Shown: positions 19,280 through 32,950, counted from the first letter of the stretch. The stretch is DNA of 64,000 nt from Paracoccus sp. (in: a-proteobacteria) (GCF_030538495.1 NZ_JAUNTW010000002.1:124001-188000), one strand, 5' to 3'. Made by a program: numbers and translations. The notes: generated from the letters alone by a model not told the origin.

Positions 19280-19486
19280 ATGCCCGGCATCGCGTCCCCC
19301 TGCATCAATGTCTGCCGGATCGAGCCAGCCAGCGGCCTCTGCATCGGCTGCTGGCGCAGTCTTGACGAAATCACTGCTTGGCGCGACCTGACCGACGATC
19401 AGCGGCGGGACATTATCGAGGCCGTTGACCAGCGGCGGGAAACCGCGCGGCAACTGCCGCGGGCGGCGCGGGGTGCTGTGCGCTGA
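19280..19486 (+). CDS. DUF1289 family cysteine-rich small protein
   Basis: A 68-residue protein with the DUF1289 motif: Cys-Ile-Asn-Val-Cys then CIGCWRSLDEI, giving four cysteines that probably bind a metal or iron-sulfur centre. The WRDLTDDQR segment also fits the family. Its biochemical role is unknown. It lies four bases after the preceding gene, in the same operon. Confidence 0.8.
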   Translation: MPGIASPCINVCRIEPASGLCIGCWRSLDEITAWRDLTDDQRRDIIEAVDQRRETARQLPRAARGAVR

Positions 19487-20100
19487 TGATTTCGGTAATC
19501 CGCACCGGATTATGATTAACGAACGCGCCCGCCGGACCCAAACGCGAACACCAGCGGCAGATTGCGCAAGATAGGAACAATGCTCGCTAACCGTCTAATT
19601 TCGTTCACCTTTATGCATGGAGCGCGCCCGCATCATTGGCCAGACGGACCGATAACGGGGCAAAGCAGGCTGACCGCTGTGAGTTAAGAGTGGTTCGAAT
19701 AAATCACCCTAACATGCTTATTTCGTTACATTATCGCGCAAAGAAACCGGTGCAAAAATGCTGCGCCTGACATCGTTCTTCCGCCAACAGCGAGGTTTGT
19801 GTTTGTAATCGGTGACAGGCTGAAGCCGGCCCATAACCGGCCAACCTCACCGCCGGCATAGGAAAGCGCAGCGATCAGATGGGCAAGGGTGGTTAGAATA
19901 AATTAAATTATCCCATTGATTCATAGTTGTTTTATTGCAGAATGGACGTCACGAAAACGCCGCCCCCCATCATCAGCGATGCGTCTGTTCCGCCAAGCCG
20001 CCGCGCGACAGGTCTGGGCCATCATTCGTTGCGACGTAAACACGTGGGCAGCGGGGCGGTGAAGTCGGTTCGAACAAACCGCCCTAACCAGTTGTTTTCC
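19487..20100. repeat. gene-free stretch with degenerate GGTTCGAAYAAA-containing repeats
   Basis: No credible gene is seen in about 650 bp. Three related blocks contain GGTTCGAATAAA (19692-19703), GGTTAGAATAAA (19891-19902) and GGTTCGAACAAA (20067-20078), each preceded by a GGGCA-containing stretch and followed by an AT-rich tail with CCTAAC or TATCCC. A weaker partial copy (CTAACCGTCTAATTTCGTT, from about 19589) matches the tail of the first block. In all three blocks a five- or six-base stem flanks a six-base loop, with compensating changes (GTGGTT/AATCAC, TGGTT/AATTA, CGGTT/AACCG). Confidence 0.5.
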
Positions 20101-20134
20101 AATCAAAACCGGGCGGCGCCTAAACGCCGCCCGG
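20101..20134 (-). terminator. intrinsic terminator after clpA
   Basis: Read on the minus strand, stem CCGGGCGGCG / CGCCGCCCGG with a TTTAGG loop is followed by GGTTTTGATT. It lies four bases past the clpA stop. Confidence 0.8.
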
Positions 20135-20137
20135 TGA

Positions 20138-22459
20138 TCATTCCGCCGTCAGCAACGGCGTTTTGGTTTTGCCGATCCGGGGCGCGTCCGGGCCGGTGAT
20201 GTCAAAGGCGGGTTTGTCATCCGCGATCAGCACGCGCACGGTGCCGCCTTTGGTCAGGCGACCGAACAGCAATTCTTCGGCCAACGGCTTTTTGATGTAT
20301 TCCTGAATCACACGACCCAGAGGACGCGCGCCCATGCGGTCGTCATAACCCTTTTCGGCCAGCCAATTCGCGGCTTCCGGCGTCAGCTCGATCTGGACGT
20401 TGCGATCCATCAGCTGCGCTTCCAGTTGCAGGATAAATTTATCCACCACATGGATCACCACATCGCGCGACAGCGGCGCAAAGCTGATGATCGCGTCCAG
20501 ACGGTTGCGGAATTCCGGCGTAAAGGTGCGTTCGATGGCGGCGGTATCTTCGCCTTCGCGGCGGTCGCGACCGAAACCAATCGCCGCGCGCGCCTGATCG
20601 GCAGCACCGGCATTCGATGTCATGATCAGGATCACGTTGCGGAAATCAACCTGGCGGCCGTTATGGTCGGTCAGACGCCCCGCATCCATGATTTGCAGCA
20701 GGATATTGAACACATCGGGATGCGCCTTTTCGATTTCGTCCAGCAACAGCACGCAATGCGGGTGCTGGTCCACGCCATCGGTCAGCAGCCCGCCCTGATC
20801 AAAGCCGACATAGCCCGGAGGCGCGCCGATCAACCGGCTGACCGCGTGCTTTTCCATATATTCGGACATATCGAACCGCAGAAGTTCGACCCCCAGCGTG
20901 CTGGCGAGTTGTTTCGCCACCTCGGTTTTGCCGACGCCGGTCGGGCCTGCGAACAGGTAATTGCCGATGGGCTTTTCCGGTTCGCGCAGGCCCGCGCGGG
21001 CCAGTTTGATCGCCGATGACAGCGTTTCGATGGCGGCGTCCTGACCAAAGACCACACGTTTCAGCGTGGTGTTCAGATCGCGCAGCACCTCGGCGTCGTC
21101 TTTGCTGACGTTTTTCGGCGGGATGCGGGCGATTTTTGCCACCACAGCCTCGATCTCTTTGGGGCTGATGGTTTTGCGTCGCTTGCTTTCGGCGACCAGA
21201 TGCTGCGCCGCGCCCGCCTCGTCGATCACGTCGATGGCCGAATCGGGCAGTTTGCGGTCGTTGATATAGCGGCTGGCCAGTTCTACCGCCGTCTTGATCG
21301 CCTCGTTCGTGTAGCGCAGATCGTGATGCGCCTCGAAATGCGGCTTGAGACCCATCAGGATCTTGATGCTGTCAGGGACCGAGGGTTCGTTCACGTCGAT
21401 CTTCTGGAACCGGCGGGAGAGCGCGCGGTCCTTTTCAAAATGCTGGCGAAATTCCTTGTAGGTGGTTGAGCCCATGCAGCGCAGCTTGCCGCCCGCCAGC
21501 GCGGGTTTCAGCAGGTTCGAGGCGTCCATCGCCCCGCCCGAGGTCGCGCCCGCGCCGATGACCGTATGGATTTCGTCGATGAACAGAATCGCGTCGGGAT
21601 GCGCTTCAAGCTCTTTGACCACGGCTTTCAGCCGTTCCTCGAAATCGCCGCGATAGCGGGTTCCGGCCAGCAGCGCGCCCATATCCAGCGAAAAGATCGT
21701 CGCGCCCGACAGCACGTCGGGCGTTTCGCCGCGGGTGATTTTCAGGGCCAGACCTTCGGCAATGGCGGTTTTGCCCACGCCGGGATCGCCCACCAGCAGG
21801 GGGTTGTTTTTGCGGCGGCGGCACAGAACCTGAATCGCGCGCTCAACCTCGGATTCGCGACCGATCAGGGGGTCAATGTCGCCCTGTTTCGATTTGGCGT
21901 TCAGATCGACGCAGTATTTCGACAGCGCCGATTCGTCCTTTTGTTCCGGCGCGGCGTCAGCGCGGTGTTCGACGGGGTCGTCGGTGCCTTCGACCTTGCG
22001 CGGTTCGTTATAGGACGGGTTTTTTGCCACGCCATGCGCGATAAAGTTCACCGCGTCATACCGCGTCATATCCAGTTCTTGCAGGAAAAACGCCGCATTC
22101 GATTCGCGTTCGGCGAAAATTGCGACCAGCACATTGGCGCCCGTCACCTCGGACCGGCCCGAGCTTTGGACATGGATCGCGGCACGCTGGATCACGCGCT
22201 GAAACGCGGCGGTCGGCACGGCCTCGGACCCGTCCACATCGGTGATCAGGGTGGACAGGTCATCCTGAATGAAATCCATCAGCGTTTTGCGCAGGGCATC
22301 CAGATCCACATCGCAGGCGCGCATGACCTTAACCGCTTCGGGTTCGTCGGTCAGGGCCAGCAACAGATGTTCCAGCGTCGCCAGTTCGTGACGATGATCG
22401 TTTGCCAGCGCAAGCGCCTGATGAATGGCCTGTTCCAAAGAGTTCGAGAAACTGGGCAC
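20138..22459 (-). CDS. clpA: ATP-dependent Clp protease ATP-binding subunit ClpA
   Basis: A 773-residue AAA+ unfoldase that feeds substrates to ClpP. The N-terminal Clp_N repeat domain is followed by two ATPase modules with Walker A motifs GDPGVGKT and GPTGVGKT and Walker B LFIDEIHT and [12 protein letters not shown]. The family begins [15 protein letters not shown]; the GTG at 22459 with AGGAGAAG just upstream gives exactly that start, while extending to 22507 adds an arginine-rich tail not typical of ClpA. No clpS adaptor is seen beside it. Confidence 0.96.
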   Translation of the reverse strand: MPSFSNSLEQAIHQALALANDHRHELATLEHLLLALTDEPEAVKVMRACDVDLDALRKTLMDFIQDDLSTLITDVDGSEAVPTAAFQRVIQRAAIHVQSSGRSEVTGANVLVAIFAERESNAAFFLQELDMTRYDAVNFIAHGVAKNPSYNEPRKVEGTDDPVEHRADAAPEQKDESALSKYCVDLNAKSKQGDIDPLIGRESEVERAIQVLCRRRKNNPLLVGDPGVGKTAIAEGLALKITRGETPDVLSGATIFSLDMGALLAGTRYRGDFEERLKAVVKELEAHPDAILFIDEIHTVIGAGATSGGAMDASNLLKPALAGGKLRCMGSTTYKEFRQHFEKDRALSRRFQKIDVNEPSVPDSIKILMGLKPHFEAHHDLRYTNEAIKTAVELASRYINDRKLPDSAIDVIDEAGAAQHLVAESKRRKTISPKEIEAVVAKIARIPPKNVSKDDAEVLRDLNTTLKRVVFGQDAAIETLSSAIKLARAGLREPEKPIGNYLFAGPTGVGKTEVAKQLASTLGVELLRFDMSEYMEKHAVSRLIGAPPGYVGFDQGGLLTDGVDQHPHCVLLLDEIEKAHPDVFNILLQIMDAGRLTDHNGRQVDFRNVILIMTSNAGAADQARAAIGFGRDRREGEDTAAIERTFTPEFRNRLDAIISFAPLSRDVVIHVVDKFILQLEAQLMDRNVQIELTPEAANWLAEKGYDDRMGARPLGRVIQEYIKKPLAEELLFGRLTKGGTVRVLIADDKPAFDITGPDAPRIGKTKTPLLTAE

Positions 22460-22640
22460 GCGTCTTCTCCTGTCAGTCGGCTGGCGGTATGGGCGGATGG
22501 CGCCCACCGGCCCAGACTGTCATGATCGTTTTAAGATTTGGTTTATTTCCGCCAGCATCAAGTTCTTTTTCAACCGAGGCCGCGCTTTTCACCAAAAGGT
22601 TTGTCGTAATGTGATGGCGCGCCTGCGGTTTTTCAAGCGG

Positions 22641-23393
22641 TCAAAAATCATCCTTCAGCACGCGCAGATGGGCGAATATGTCGGCATCCGTCGCGCCTTG
22701 CATCCCCAGCGGTTCGCGCAAGTGGTCCACACGCAGGAACGGATTCGTCGCGCGTTCCAGATCCAGCGTGGCGGGCGCGCAGGGCTGGCGCGATTCGGCA
22801 ACCGCGGTCAGGCGGTCACGCAGCGCGGCGTTGTCGGGGTCAACCGACAGGGCAAAGGCGCCGTTGCCCGCGCAATAATCATGCCCCGAACAAATCAGCG
22901 TATCACCGGGCAGGGCGTTCAGGCGCGACAGGCTGGCCCATGCCGTTTCGGCATCGCCTTCGAACAGGCGGCCACAGCCAAGCGCCATCAGGCTGTCGGC
23001 GGTAAAGGCCAATGCCGATTGCGGGAAATAATAGGCGACATGGCCGACCGTGTGGCCCGATGCGTCGATGACCTGCGCGTCCTGCCCCAGCACGGGGATG
23101 ACATCGCCGGGGGCCACGGCCTGATCCAGCGGCGGCAGGCGATGCGCGTCAGACGCTGCGCCAATCACCCGCGCGCCGGTTTCCGCCACGATTTCAGCCA
23201 CGGCCTGAATATGATCGTCGTGGTGATGCGTGATTAAAATCGCGTCCAGCCCCCAGCCACGCGCGGCCAGTTCGGTCAGAATCGGCATGGCTTCGGGGGC
23301 GTCGATCAGGGCGGTGCCAGCATCGCCGTGGATCAGATAGGCATAGTTGTCTTTCAGGCAACGGATCGTGACCAGTTCCAACGGCATTGGCAT
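22641..23393 (-). CDS. gloB: hydroxyacylglutathione hydrolase (glyoxalase II)
   Basis: This 250-residue metallo-beta-lactamase-fold enzyme hydrolyses S-lactoylglutathione in methylglyoxal detoxification. The dinuclear metal motif THHHDDH, the DASGHTVGHVAYY segment and the C-terminal glutathione-binding region (CSGHDYC and NPFLRV) match GloB. It diverges from the methyltransferase gene. Confidence 0.92.
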   Translation of the reverse strand: MPMPLELVTIRCLKDNYAYLIHGDAGTALIDAPEAMPILTELAARGWGLDAILITHHHDDHIQAVAEIVAETGARVIGAASDAHRLPPLDQAVAPGDVIPVLGQDAQVIDASGHTVGHVAYYFPQSALAFTADSLMALGCGRLFEGDAETAWASLSRLNALPGDTLICSGHDYCAGNGAFALSVDPDNAALRDRLTAVAESRQPCAPATLDLERATNPFLRVDHLREPLGMQGATDADIFAHLRVLKDDF

Positions 23394-23444
23394 TTCCCCT
23401 TACATATGGTGTCTTGGCGTCAGCTTAACCCGCCGCGACAGGTC

Positions 23445-24242
23445 ATGCATCACGATATAAACCAGCTGCGCCGATTCTATTACCAACGCTCGCTGGGGCG
23501 GGTGGTTCAGCGGATTTTGCGCGACCGGTTGACGGAACGCTGGCGGCCGGATGGGTGCAAGGGGATGACGGTGGCCGGATACGGCTTTGCCGCGCCGATG
23601 CTGCGCCCCTATCTGACGTCCGCGCGGAGGGTCACGGCCTTGATGCCCGCGCCGCAGGGGGGGATGGCGTGGCCCGTGGGGATGCCAAACCACAGCGTGT
23701 TATGCGACGAAACCGCGTGGCCGGTGGATACCGGCAGCGTGGACCGGCTGGTGATGCTGCACGGGCTGGAAACCAGCGACGATCCGCGCGGCCTGCTGGA
23801 TCAGGCGTGGCGCGTTCTGGGGCCGGGGGGGCGCATGATGCTGATGGTGCCGAACCGGGCGGGGCTGTGGGCGGCATCGGATGCGACCCCTTTTGGCATG
23901 GGGCGGGCCTATACCACCGGGCAAATCGAATCGCAGATGCGCGCGGCGGGGTTTGTGCCAGAATGGCACGGCGCGGCGGTTTACATACCGCCATCAGATC
24001 GGCGGTTCTGGCTGAGGGGCGCGCAGTTTTGGGAACGCACCGGCGCGCGGATCAGCAGCGTGCTGGTCGCCGGTATGATTATGGTCGAATTGTCCAAGCA
24101 AACCCATGCCTTGAACGGCCCAACCGCAACCGTCCATGTCCCGAATCCCCTTGAGATTCTGGACGGCGTGATCCGTCCGCAACCGGTTCGGGGACCGCTG
24201 GCGCAGCGGATGCCGGGGCAGGGGGCGGGTCGCTGGCGCTAA
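23445..24242 (+). CDS. class I SAM-dependent methyltransferase-like protein
   Basis: A 265-residue protein with a degenerate Rossmann-type methyltransferase fold: TVAGYGFAAP (SAM-loop region), DRLVMLHGLET (motif II region) and the GGRMMLMVPNR strand. The family seen next to gloB in Rhodobacteraceae, as I recall, begins MH.D...LR.FYY, so ATG 23445 is chosen; ATG 23406 would add 13 residues. The substrate is unknown. Confidence 0.7.
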   Translation: MHHDINQLRRFYYQRSLGRVVQRILRDRLTERWRPDGCKGMTVAGYGFAAPMLRPYLTSARRVTALMPAPQGGMAWPVGMPNHSVLCDETAWPVDTGSVDRLVMLHGLETSDDPRGLLDQAWRVLGPGGRMMLMVPNRAGLWAASDATPFGMGRAYTTGQIESQMRAAGFVPEWHGAAVYIPPSDRRFWLRGAQFWERTGARISSVLVAGMIMVELSKQTHALNGPTATVHVPNPLEILDGVIRPQPVRGPLAQRMPGQGAGRWR

Positions 24243-24300
24243 CATGGGCGTGATGCTGCGGCCTTGGTCGCAAAGCCTCTCGGTTTCGTGTGTAAGACGG

Positions 24301-24329
24301 TTGCCGCGCGCGAAATCACCTGCTAATGA
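24301..24329 (+). promoter_or_regulatory. putative promoter of the atp operon
   Basis: TTGCCG (24301-24306) and TAATGA (24324-24329), with a 17-base spacer, lie about 110 bp upstream of atpH in the only sizeable gap before the operon. Confidence 0.35.
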
Positions 24330-24441
24330 CGCGATGATCTTTGGACGGCCCTGTGGCCGTGCCACCGCGACCCGCGACCCCGCGACTGACCGGAACCCTC
24401 CGGCCCGCCAGCGGGGTTTGCGCAAACCGTAAAGGATGACC

Positions 24442-25001
24442 GTGGCCAACTCTGTTTCCATGTCCCAGAGCATCGCCGGGCGCTATGCGCAGGCCGTCTT
24501 CGAAATCGTCAAAGACGAAGGGGGGCTGGACAATCTGGCCCGCCAGATCGACGAACTGGACGCCACGCTGACCAACAGCGCCGATCTGCGCGATCTGATT
24601 TCGTCGCCGATCTATACCCGCGACCAACAGGCGGGGGCGATTGCGTCGATCACTGACAAGATGGGCCTGTCGGCCACGCTTGCCAATACGCTGAAACTGA
24701 TGGCGAAGAATCGCCGTCTGTTCGTGCTGCCGCAACTGGTGGCGCGTTTGTCGGACCTGATCGCGGCGGAACGCGGCGAAATGACCGCCGATGTTACGAC
24801 CGCCGCCCCGCTGACCGATGAACAGCAACAGCGGCTGAAAGACACCCTTGCCGAAAAATCGGGCAAGACAATCAAACTGAACACGCGCGTCGATGAATCC
24901 CTCATTGGCGGCATGATCGTTAAGCTGGGCTCGCAGATGATCGATTCGTCGGTCCGCAGCAAGCTCGCTTCCCTTCAGAACGTCATGAAAGAGGTCGGAT
25001 A

Positions 25002-25002
<1 letters not shown>
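24442..25002 (+). CDS. atpH: F1 ATP synthase delta subunit
   Basis: A 186-residue peripheral-stalk delta subunit. The [13 protein letters not shown] start, the central [13 protein letters not shown] and the C-terminal [19 protein letters not shown] segment are typical. The in-frame ATG at 24436 is unlikely because AAAGGA (24431-24436) runs into it; the GTG at 24442 has this ribosome site at the right distance. The stop overlaps the atpA start by one base. Confidence 0.93.
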
Positions 25003-26537
<1,535 letters not shown>

Positions 26538-26549
26538 GAGGGGGAATAG

Positions 26550-27425
26550 ATGCCCAGCCTCAAGGATCTTAAAAACCGGATCGGAAGCGTTAAGAACACG
26601 CGGAAGATCACCAAGGCGATGCAAATGGTCGCTGCTGCGAAACTGCGCCGTGCGCAAGACGCAGCAGAGGCCGCGCGCCCCTATGCCGACCGCATGGCGG
26701 CGGTGATGGCCGGCCTGACCGCGAAAGCGGCAGGCGAGGCTGGCGCCCCCCGCCTGTTGTCCGGCACGGGCAGCGATCAGCGTCACCTGTTGGTGGTCAT
26801 GACGTCGGAACGCGGTTTGGCGGGGGGCTTTAACAGCTCGATCGTCAAACTGGCGCGCCAACACGCCGACCGTCTGCGCGCCCAAGGGAAAGATGTCGCC
26901 ATCCTGACCGTGGGCAAAAAAGGCCGCGAACAGTTAAAACGTGATTACGGCAATCTGATTGTCGATCACGTCGATATGTCCGAGGTTAAGCGCGTGTCCT
27001 ATGACAATGCGCGCGCGATTGCGGATGACGTGCTGGCCCGTTTCCAGAACGGCGATTACGACATCGCGACGATCTTCTATAACCGTTTCGCCTCGGTCAT
27101 CAGTCAGGTGCCGACTGCGCGTCAGATCATCCCGGCCGAAGCGCCCGAAGATCAGCCGCAGGATGTATCGTCGCTGTATGATTACGAACCCGGCGAAGAC
27201 GCGATTCTGGAAGATTTGCTGCCCCGTTCGGTGGCGACGCAAATCTTTGCGGCGCTTTTGGAAAATGCGGCGTCCGAACAGGGCGCGCGGATGACGGCCA
27301 TGGACAACGCAACGCGCAATGCGGGCGATATGATCGACCGCCTGACGACCGAATACAACCGGTCGCGTCAGGCTGCGATTACCAAGGAACTCATCGAAAT
27401 CATTTCGGGCGCCGAGGCGCTGTAA
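26550..27425 (+). CDS. atpG: F1 ATP synthase gamma subunit
   Basis: A 291-residue central-stalk gamma subunit with the SLKDLKNRI start, the [17 protein letters not shown] coiled-coil segment and the C-terminal [13 protein letters not shown] motif. Its stop codon abuts the start of a glycosyltransferase gene instead of leading to atpD. Confidence 0.97.
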   Translation: MPSLKDLKNRIGSVKNTRKITKAMQMVAAAKLRRAQDAAEAARPYADRMAAVMAGLTAKAAGEAGAPRLLSGTGSDQRHLLVVMTSERGLAGGFNSSIVKLARQHADRLRAQGKDVAILTVGKKGREQLKRDYGNLIVDHVDMSEVKRVSYDNARAIADDVLARFQNGDYDIATIFYNRFASVISQVPTARQIIPAEAPEDQPQDVSSLYDYEPGEDAILEDLLPRSVATQIFAALLENAASEQGARMTAMDNATRNAGDMIDRLTTEYNRSRQAAITKELIEIISGAEAL

Positions 27426-28445
27426 ATGATGAAACAGGGCGAAGTCACTGTGGCGATTATTCATCCCTCGGTTGACGAAGGGGGGCGTTGGATCGACGAT
27501 TTTGTTGATCCTGCCGCCCCCTATCGCTTTGTGAAATTTGGGCCAAACCGTGCGCCGCTGAACTGGCACAAACGGGGCAAAACGACCACGCGCGCCGAAT
27601 GGCGAAACCATTTTGCGCAGGCCTATCGCGCCATGAAAACGCGGCCCGATCTGGTGGTGGCCAGCTTTCCGCCGCTGACTTTTGCCTGCTGCGTGCTGAA
27701 AACGCTGATGTTCAGCAAAACCCGCATCATCGGGTGGAGTTTCAACTTTGGCGGGGCCAGCAAATCGAAACTGGCCGCCGTCTATGGCCGTGTGTTCCGC
27801 CGTGCTGCGGCATTGGTGGTTCATTCAACGGCGGAAATTGCGTTTTACGCGCGGGCCTTTGGTCTGGCACCCGATCGACTGCGGTTTATTCCCTATCAGC
27901 AGGGCGAATTGACGGCGGCGGAACCGGATGAGTGCTTTGATCTGGTGGCGATGGGGTCGGCGGGGCGCGATTATGCGGCGCTGTGCGATGCGGTGCGTGG
28001 CACCGGGTTGCGCGTGCTGGTCATCGCCAAACCCTCGGCGCTGAACGGCATCGACATCCCGGACGAAGTCGAATGTCGCGCCGATCTGACCCTGCCGGAA
28101 TGTCATTCTCTGTCCTTGTCTGCGCCGCTTGCGGTGCTGCCGGTCAGCGAAACATCCTCGGCAGCGGGGCAGGTGACGGTGTTGATTGCGATGGCCCAAG
28201 GGCGCGCGATCATCGCGACCCGCTGCCCCGGCACCGAAGATTATCTGACGGATGGGGTCGATTCGGTCTTGGTGCCGCCGCATGATTCGGGCGCGCTGCG
28301 TGACGCAATTCTGGCGTTGCACAGTGACCCGGACCGGGCCAGCCGTCTTGGGCAAGCCGCCCAAGCGACATGGCAACAAAAATATTCTGACCCCGCCGCG
28401 GGGCAGAACCTGCGCGCACTTCTTGACGAAGTGACGGGTAAATAA
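27426..28445 (+). CDS. glycosyltransferase (GT4-like) inserted between atpG and atpD
   Basis: A 339-residue protein with the two-domain layout of GT-B glycosyltransferases. It has a helix-rich N-terminal half (VASFPPLTFACCVLK and GWSFNFGG) and a C-terminal Rossmann domain ending in CPGTEDYLTDGVDSVLVPPHD, which resembles the GT4 donor-binding signature, followed by the usual C-terminal helix. The start codon directly follows the atpG stop, so it is coupled to the ATP synthase operon. Two small hairpins (28451-28475 and 28490-28505) separate it from atpD. Donor, acceptor and product are unknown. I do not know how widely this insertion occurs. Confidence 0.75.
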   Translation: MMKQGEVTVAIIHPSVDEGGRWIDDFVDPAAPYRFVKFGPNRAPLNWHKRGKTTTRAEWRNHFAQAYRAMKTRPDLVVASFPPLTFACCVLKTLMFSKTRIIGWSFNFGGASKSKLAAVYGRVFRRAAALVVHSTAEIAFYARAFGLAPDRLRFIPYQQGELTAAEPDECFDLVAMGSAGRDYAALCDAVRGTGLRVLVIAKPSALNGIDIPDEVECRADLTLPECHSLSLSAPLAVLPVSETSSAAGQVTVLIAMAQGRAIIATRCPGTEDYLTDGVDSVLVPPHDSGALRDAILALHSDPDRASRLGQAAQATWQQKYSDPAAGQNLRALLDEVTGK

Positions 28446-28508
28446 ACCGGTCAGGGGCTTGCATCCCGACCCTGAACGAAGCATCTAACGCCACACTATG
28501 GTGGCTGA

Positions 28509-29948
<1,440 letters not shown>

Positions 29949-29957
29949 GGGGGCGAA

Positions 29958-30407
29958 ATGGCCGATACCATGCAGTTTGACCTTGTGTCACCGGAACGGA
30001 GCCTTGCCTCTGTTCAGGTGCGCGAGGTGCGCCTGCCGGGCAGCGACGGCGATCTGACCGCAATGCCCGGCCATTCGCCCGCGATCGTCACCCTGCGCCC
30101 CGGCATGGTTGTGCTGGTCGGCGCGGACGGTTCGACCCATGAATTCGCCGTCACCGGCGGGTTCGCCGAAATCAATCAGGAATCGGTCAGCCTGCTGGCT
30201 GAACGTGGTCACGCCCGCGCGGATCTGACGCAGGCGGTGTTCGATGACTTGATGCGCGACGCCCGCCGCGCGCAGAAGAGCGCCGAAGACCGTCGCGAAA
30301 CCGTCGGCGAAGAGGTCGTGACCGCCGCTGTGAAGCTGGTGTCCGACATGCACGCCCTTGGCACGCATATTGGGTTGGACCCCAATTCCTCGACGGTTCC
30401 GAATTGA
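29958..30407 (+). CDS. atpC: F1 ATP synthase epsilon subunit
   Basis: A 149-residue epsilon subunit with the beta-sandwich N-terminal domain (MQFDLVSPERSLAS, LPGSDGDLTAMPGHSP) and a C-terminal helical region that is only weakly similar to the E. coli form, as is common in this order. It ends the operon before a strong terminator. Confidence 0.95.
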   Translation: MADTMQFDLVSPERSLASVQVREVRLPGSDGDLTAMPGHSPAIVTLRPGMVVLVGADGSTHEFAVTGGFAEINQESVSLLAERGHARADLTQAVFDDLMRDARRAQKSAEDRRETVGEEVVTAAVKLVSDMHALGTHIGLDPNSSTVPN

Positions 30408-30416
30408 TGTGAAACG

Positions 30417-30446
30417 AAAACCCCGGCCTTGGCGCCGGGGTTTTTG
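30417..30446. terminator. bidirectional terminator between atpC and a hydrolase gene
   Basis: AAAACCCCGGC / GCCGGGGTTTTT hairpin with runs on both sides, between convergent genes. Confidence 0.85.
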
Positions 30447-30447
30447 C

Positions 30448-31215
30448 TTAGGCGCGATCCAGATTCAACGCGATCAGGTCGGCCACCTGCGCCGGATGGG
30501 TCAATGGCAACATATGCCCCGCATCTGGCACCGTCGCGCGCCCCACATCCGGCAGCCGCGCGGCCAAGGCGTCCGCGATGCCATGCACCACGGGCGGGCT
30601 GTCGGCACCTGAAATCAGCAGAACCGGCGCGTCCAGTTGTTCCAACCCATCGGGTCGCAACATCCGGGCGGAATCGTCGCGCAGCACCGGCCCCATATCG
30701 TGCAGCAATTCGACCTGTCGCGCGATTTGCGCCTGAATCGGGGCGGGCATGGCGTCGAAATCGCCGCCGCCCCACGCCGCCAGAAACACCCGCGCCGCCG
30801 CTGCATGATCGCCCGCCTGCAAAAACGCCGCGATCTGCGCGTCCAATGCGTCCTGTGCCGCATCCGGCGCGGCGGCGAACAGCACGGGTTCAATCAGCGT
30901 TAACGACCGCACCGCATCGGGTGCGGCCACGGCAATGCGCAGCGCGACCGTCGCGCCCATGCTGTGACCGATCAGATCGACGGGGCGCGTGATAAACCCC
31001 GCCGCAATCCGCGTGACGGCGGTGTGATAATCGACGTCTGCGGGTTCCCATGCCGGACTGCGCCCATGCCCCGGCATATCGAACGCGCGCAGATCAACAG
31101 CGCCGTTCAGCCGTTCCGCGATTGGTCCCCATGCCGCGCCGCTGCCCATCAGGCAGTGCAGCGCCAAGGCCGGGCGGTCGGCCCCCGGCCAGTGCCGCGT
31201 GTAAACCCCGGTCAT
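30448..31215 (-). CDS. alpha/beta-fold hydrolase
   Basis: A 255-residue alpha/beta hydrolase. The nucleophile elbow GHSMGAT, a likely acid in LISGADSPP and the His in PDAGHMLPLTHP give a complete triad. The FDMPGHGRS segment is also typical. The substrate cannot be inferred. It overlaps the downstream end of the isomerase-like gene by four bases. Confidence 0.85.
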   Translation of the reverse strand: MTGVYTRHWPGADRPALALHCLMGSGAAWGPIAERLNGAVDLRAFDMPGHGRSPAWEPADVDYHTAVTRIAAGFITRPVDLIGHSMGATVALRIAVAAPDAVRSLTLIEPVLFAAAPDAAQDALDAQIAAFLQAGDHAAAARVFLAAWGGGDFDAMPAPIQAQIARQVELLHDMGPVLRDDSARMLRPDGLEQLDAPVLLISGADSPPVVHGIADALAARLPDVGRATVPDAGHMLPLTHPAQVADLIALNLDRA

Positions 31216-31808
31216 AGCGTGGCCAGATGGCGGTCCAGAAAGTCCAGCCGGTCCTGACCCCAGAACCGTTCTCCGCTGTCCTGCACAATGTAAAACGGCG
31301 CGCCGAACACGCCCGCCGTCACCGCCTGTTCCAGATTGCGGCCATAGGTTTCGGCGCCGACGAACAGCCCCTTATCCGCGATTGCGGGGTCGAAACCATG
31401 GGTGGCCAGAATGTCGCGGATGACCGAATCATCGCTGATGTCGCGATCTTCGGCCCAGACGGCGCGCAGGAACCCCTGCACCAGCGGGCCAACATCGCCG
31501 CCCCCCGCCTGCGCCGCGATGATGGCATAGGATGACGGTGCCATATTGACCGGCCAGAACGCGGGCCGCAGATTCAGGGCCATGCCCAGATGCTTGGCGC
31601 AGCGCGGCAGATCCTGATTGCGGTATTCCTGACGGCATACCGGGCGTTCGGCAAAGGGTTTCCCGCCGGTTCGCGCAAACAATTGCATCAAATCCAGCGG
31701 TTTATACGCGACCGTCGCGCCATGCCGCGCCGCGATCTGTTCCAGCCTGTCCCCCGCCAAATAGGCCCAGGGGCTGATCGTCCCGAAATAATAGTCGATG
31801 TGGGCCAT
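31212..31808 (-). CDS. DsbA-fold 2-hydroxychromene-2-carboxylate isomerase-like protein
   Basis: A 198-residue thioredoxin-fold protein of the DsbA/HCCA isomerase type. It has Ser-Pro-Trp-Ala at the position where DsbA has Cys-X-X-Cys, the FGAPFYIV strand with the cis-Pro, and a [10 protein letters not shown] end. Such glutathione-dependent isomerases act in aromatic degradation, but many homologues are uncharacterised. GAAGGAAAT gives the best spacing for the ATG at 31808 rather than the adjacent one at 31811. Confidence 0.75.
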   Translation of the reverse strand: MAHIDYYFGTISPWAYLAGDRLEQIAARHGATVAYKPLDLMQLFARTGGKPFAERPVCRQEYRNQDLPRCAKHLGMALNLRPAFWPVNMAPSSYAIIAAQAGGGDVGPLVQGFLRAVWAEDRDISDDSVIRDILATHGFDPAIADKGLFVGAETYGRNLEQAVTAGVFGAPFYIVQDSGERFWGQDRLDFLDRHLATL

Positions 31809-31892
31809 CATATTTCCTTCATCATTTGCCCGCAGGCTAACCGGGTGATAAGGCGGGTGCAATCTGGCGAATCCATTGCAAAGGCCCCCGAC

Positions 31893-32915
31893 ATGCCCGT
31901 CATGACCGAACCAAAACTGATCTCTGGTAATGCCAACCGCCCCCTTGCGGGCGCGATTGCGCGGCGTATGTCGATGCATCGTGGCATGAATGTGGGCCTG
32001 TTGGACGCCCGCGTCGAACGATTCAACGATCAGGAAATCTTTGTCGAAGTGTTCGAAAACGTGCGCGGCGAAGATATGTATATCATTCAGCCGACCTCGA
32101 ACCCCGCGAATGACAACCTGATGGAGCTGTTGATCATGACCGACGCGCTGCGCCGGTCGTCGGCATCGCGCATTACGGCGGTGATTCCGTATTTCGGTTA
32201 CGCCCGTCAGGATCGCCGGGCCAAGGCGCGCACCCCCATTTCCGCAAAATTGGTCGCCAACCTGCTGACCGAGGCGGGCGTGGACCGCGTTCTGACGCTG
32301 GATCTGCATGCGGCGCAGATTCAGGGCTTCTTTGACGTGCCTGTGGATAACCTCTATGCGGCACCGGTCTTTGCCTTGGACGTTCAGCATCATTTCCGTG
32401 GGCGCATGGATGACATCATGGTGGTGTCGCCTGATGTGGGCGGCGTGGCCCGCGCGCGTGAATTGGCGCAGCGCATCGGCGCACCGCTGTCCATCGTCGA
32501 TAAACGCCGCGAAAAGGCGGGCGAAGTGGCCGATATGACCGTCATCGGCGACGTGACGGGCAAGAAATGTATTATCGTTGACGATATTTGCGACACCGCC
32601 GGCACGCTGTGCAAGGCCGCGCAGGTTCTGATGGACGAAGGCGCGACCGAGGTTCACGCCTATATCACCCATGGCGTGTTGTCCGGCCCGGCGGTTGAAC
32701 GGGTCAGCAAATCGGTGATGAAATCGCTGGTGATCACCGATTCGATTGCCCCGACTGATGCGGTTAAGAACGCCCCGAATATCCGCATCGTCCCGACCGC
32801 GCCGATGTTCGCGCAGGCGATTTTGAACATCTGGAACGGCACTTCGGTCAGTTCGCTGTTTGAATTGGAAACGCTGGGTCCGATCTATGAAGGGCTGTAT
32901 TCCAGCGGCGAATAA
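31893..32915 (+). CDS. prs: ribose-phosphate pyrophosphokinase
   Basis: This 340-residue PRPP synthase supplies nucleotide, histidine and tryptophan synthesis. The [10 protein letters not shown] start, the [10 protein letters not shown] catalytic segment, the [11 protein letters not shown] motif and the PRPP-binding [10 protein letters not shown] are intact. The ATG at 31893 has AAAGG upstream; the start at 31902 is possible. Confidence 0.95.
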   Translation: MPVMTEPKLISGNANRPLAGAIARRMSMHRGMNVGLLDARVERFNDQEIFVEVFENVRGEDMYIIQPTSNPANDNLMELLIMTDALRRSSASRITAVIPYFGYARQDRRAKARTPISAKLVANLLTEAGVDRVLTLDLHAAQIQGFFDVPVDNLYAAPVFALDVQHHFRGRMDDIMVVSPDVGGVARARELAQRIGAPLSIVDKRREKAGEVADMTVIGDVTGKKCIIVDDICDTAGTLCKAAQVLMDEGATEVHAYITHGVLSGPAVERVSKSVMKSLVITDSIAPTDAVKNAPNIRIVPTAPMFAQAILNIWNGTSVSSLFELETLGPIYEGLYSSGE

Positions 32916-32922
32916 GATGTGC

Positions 32923-32950
32923 GGCCCGCCATTGGCGGGCCGTTTCCTTT
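32923..32950. terminator. terminator between prs and purD
   Basis: GGCCCGCC / GGCGGGCC stem, three-base loop and a T-rich tail; it overlaps the end of purD. Confidence 0.7.

Noticed and set aside
19692..19703. GGTTCGAAT as a possible tRNA T-arm
   Set aside because: No acceptor, D-arm or anticodon arm could be folded around it, and the recurrence at 19891 and 20067 with changed sequence fits a repeat better.
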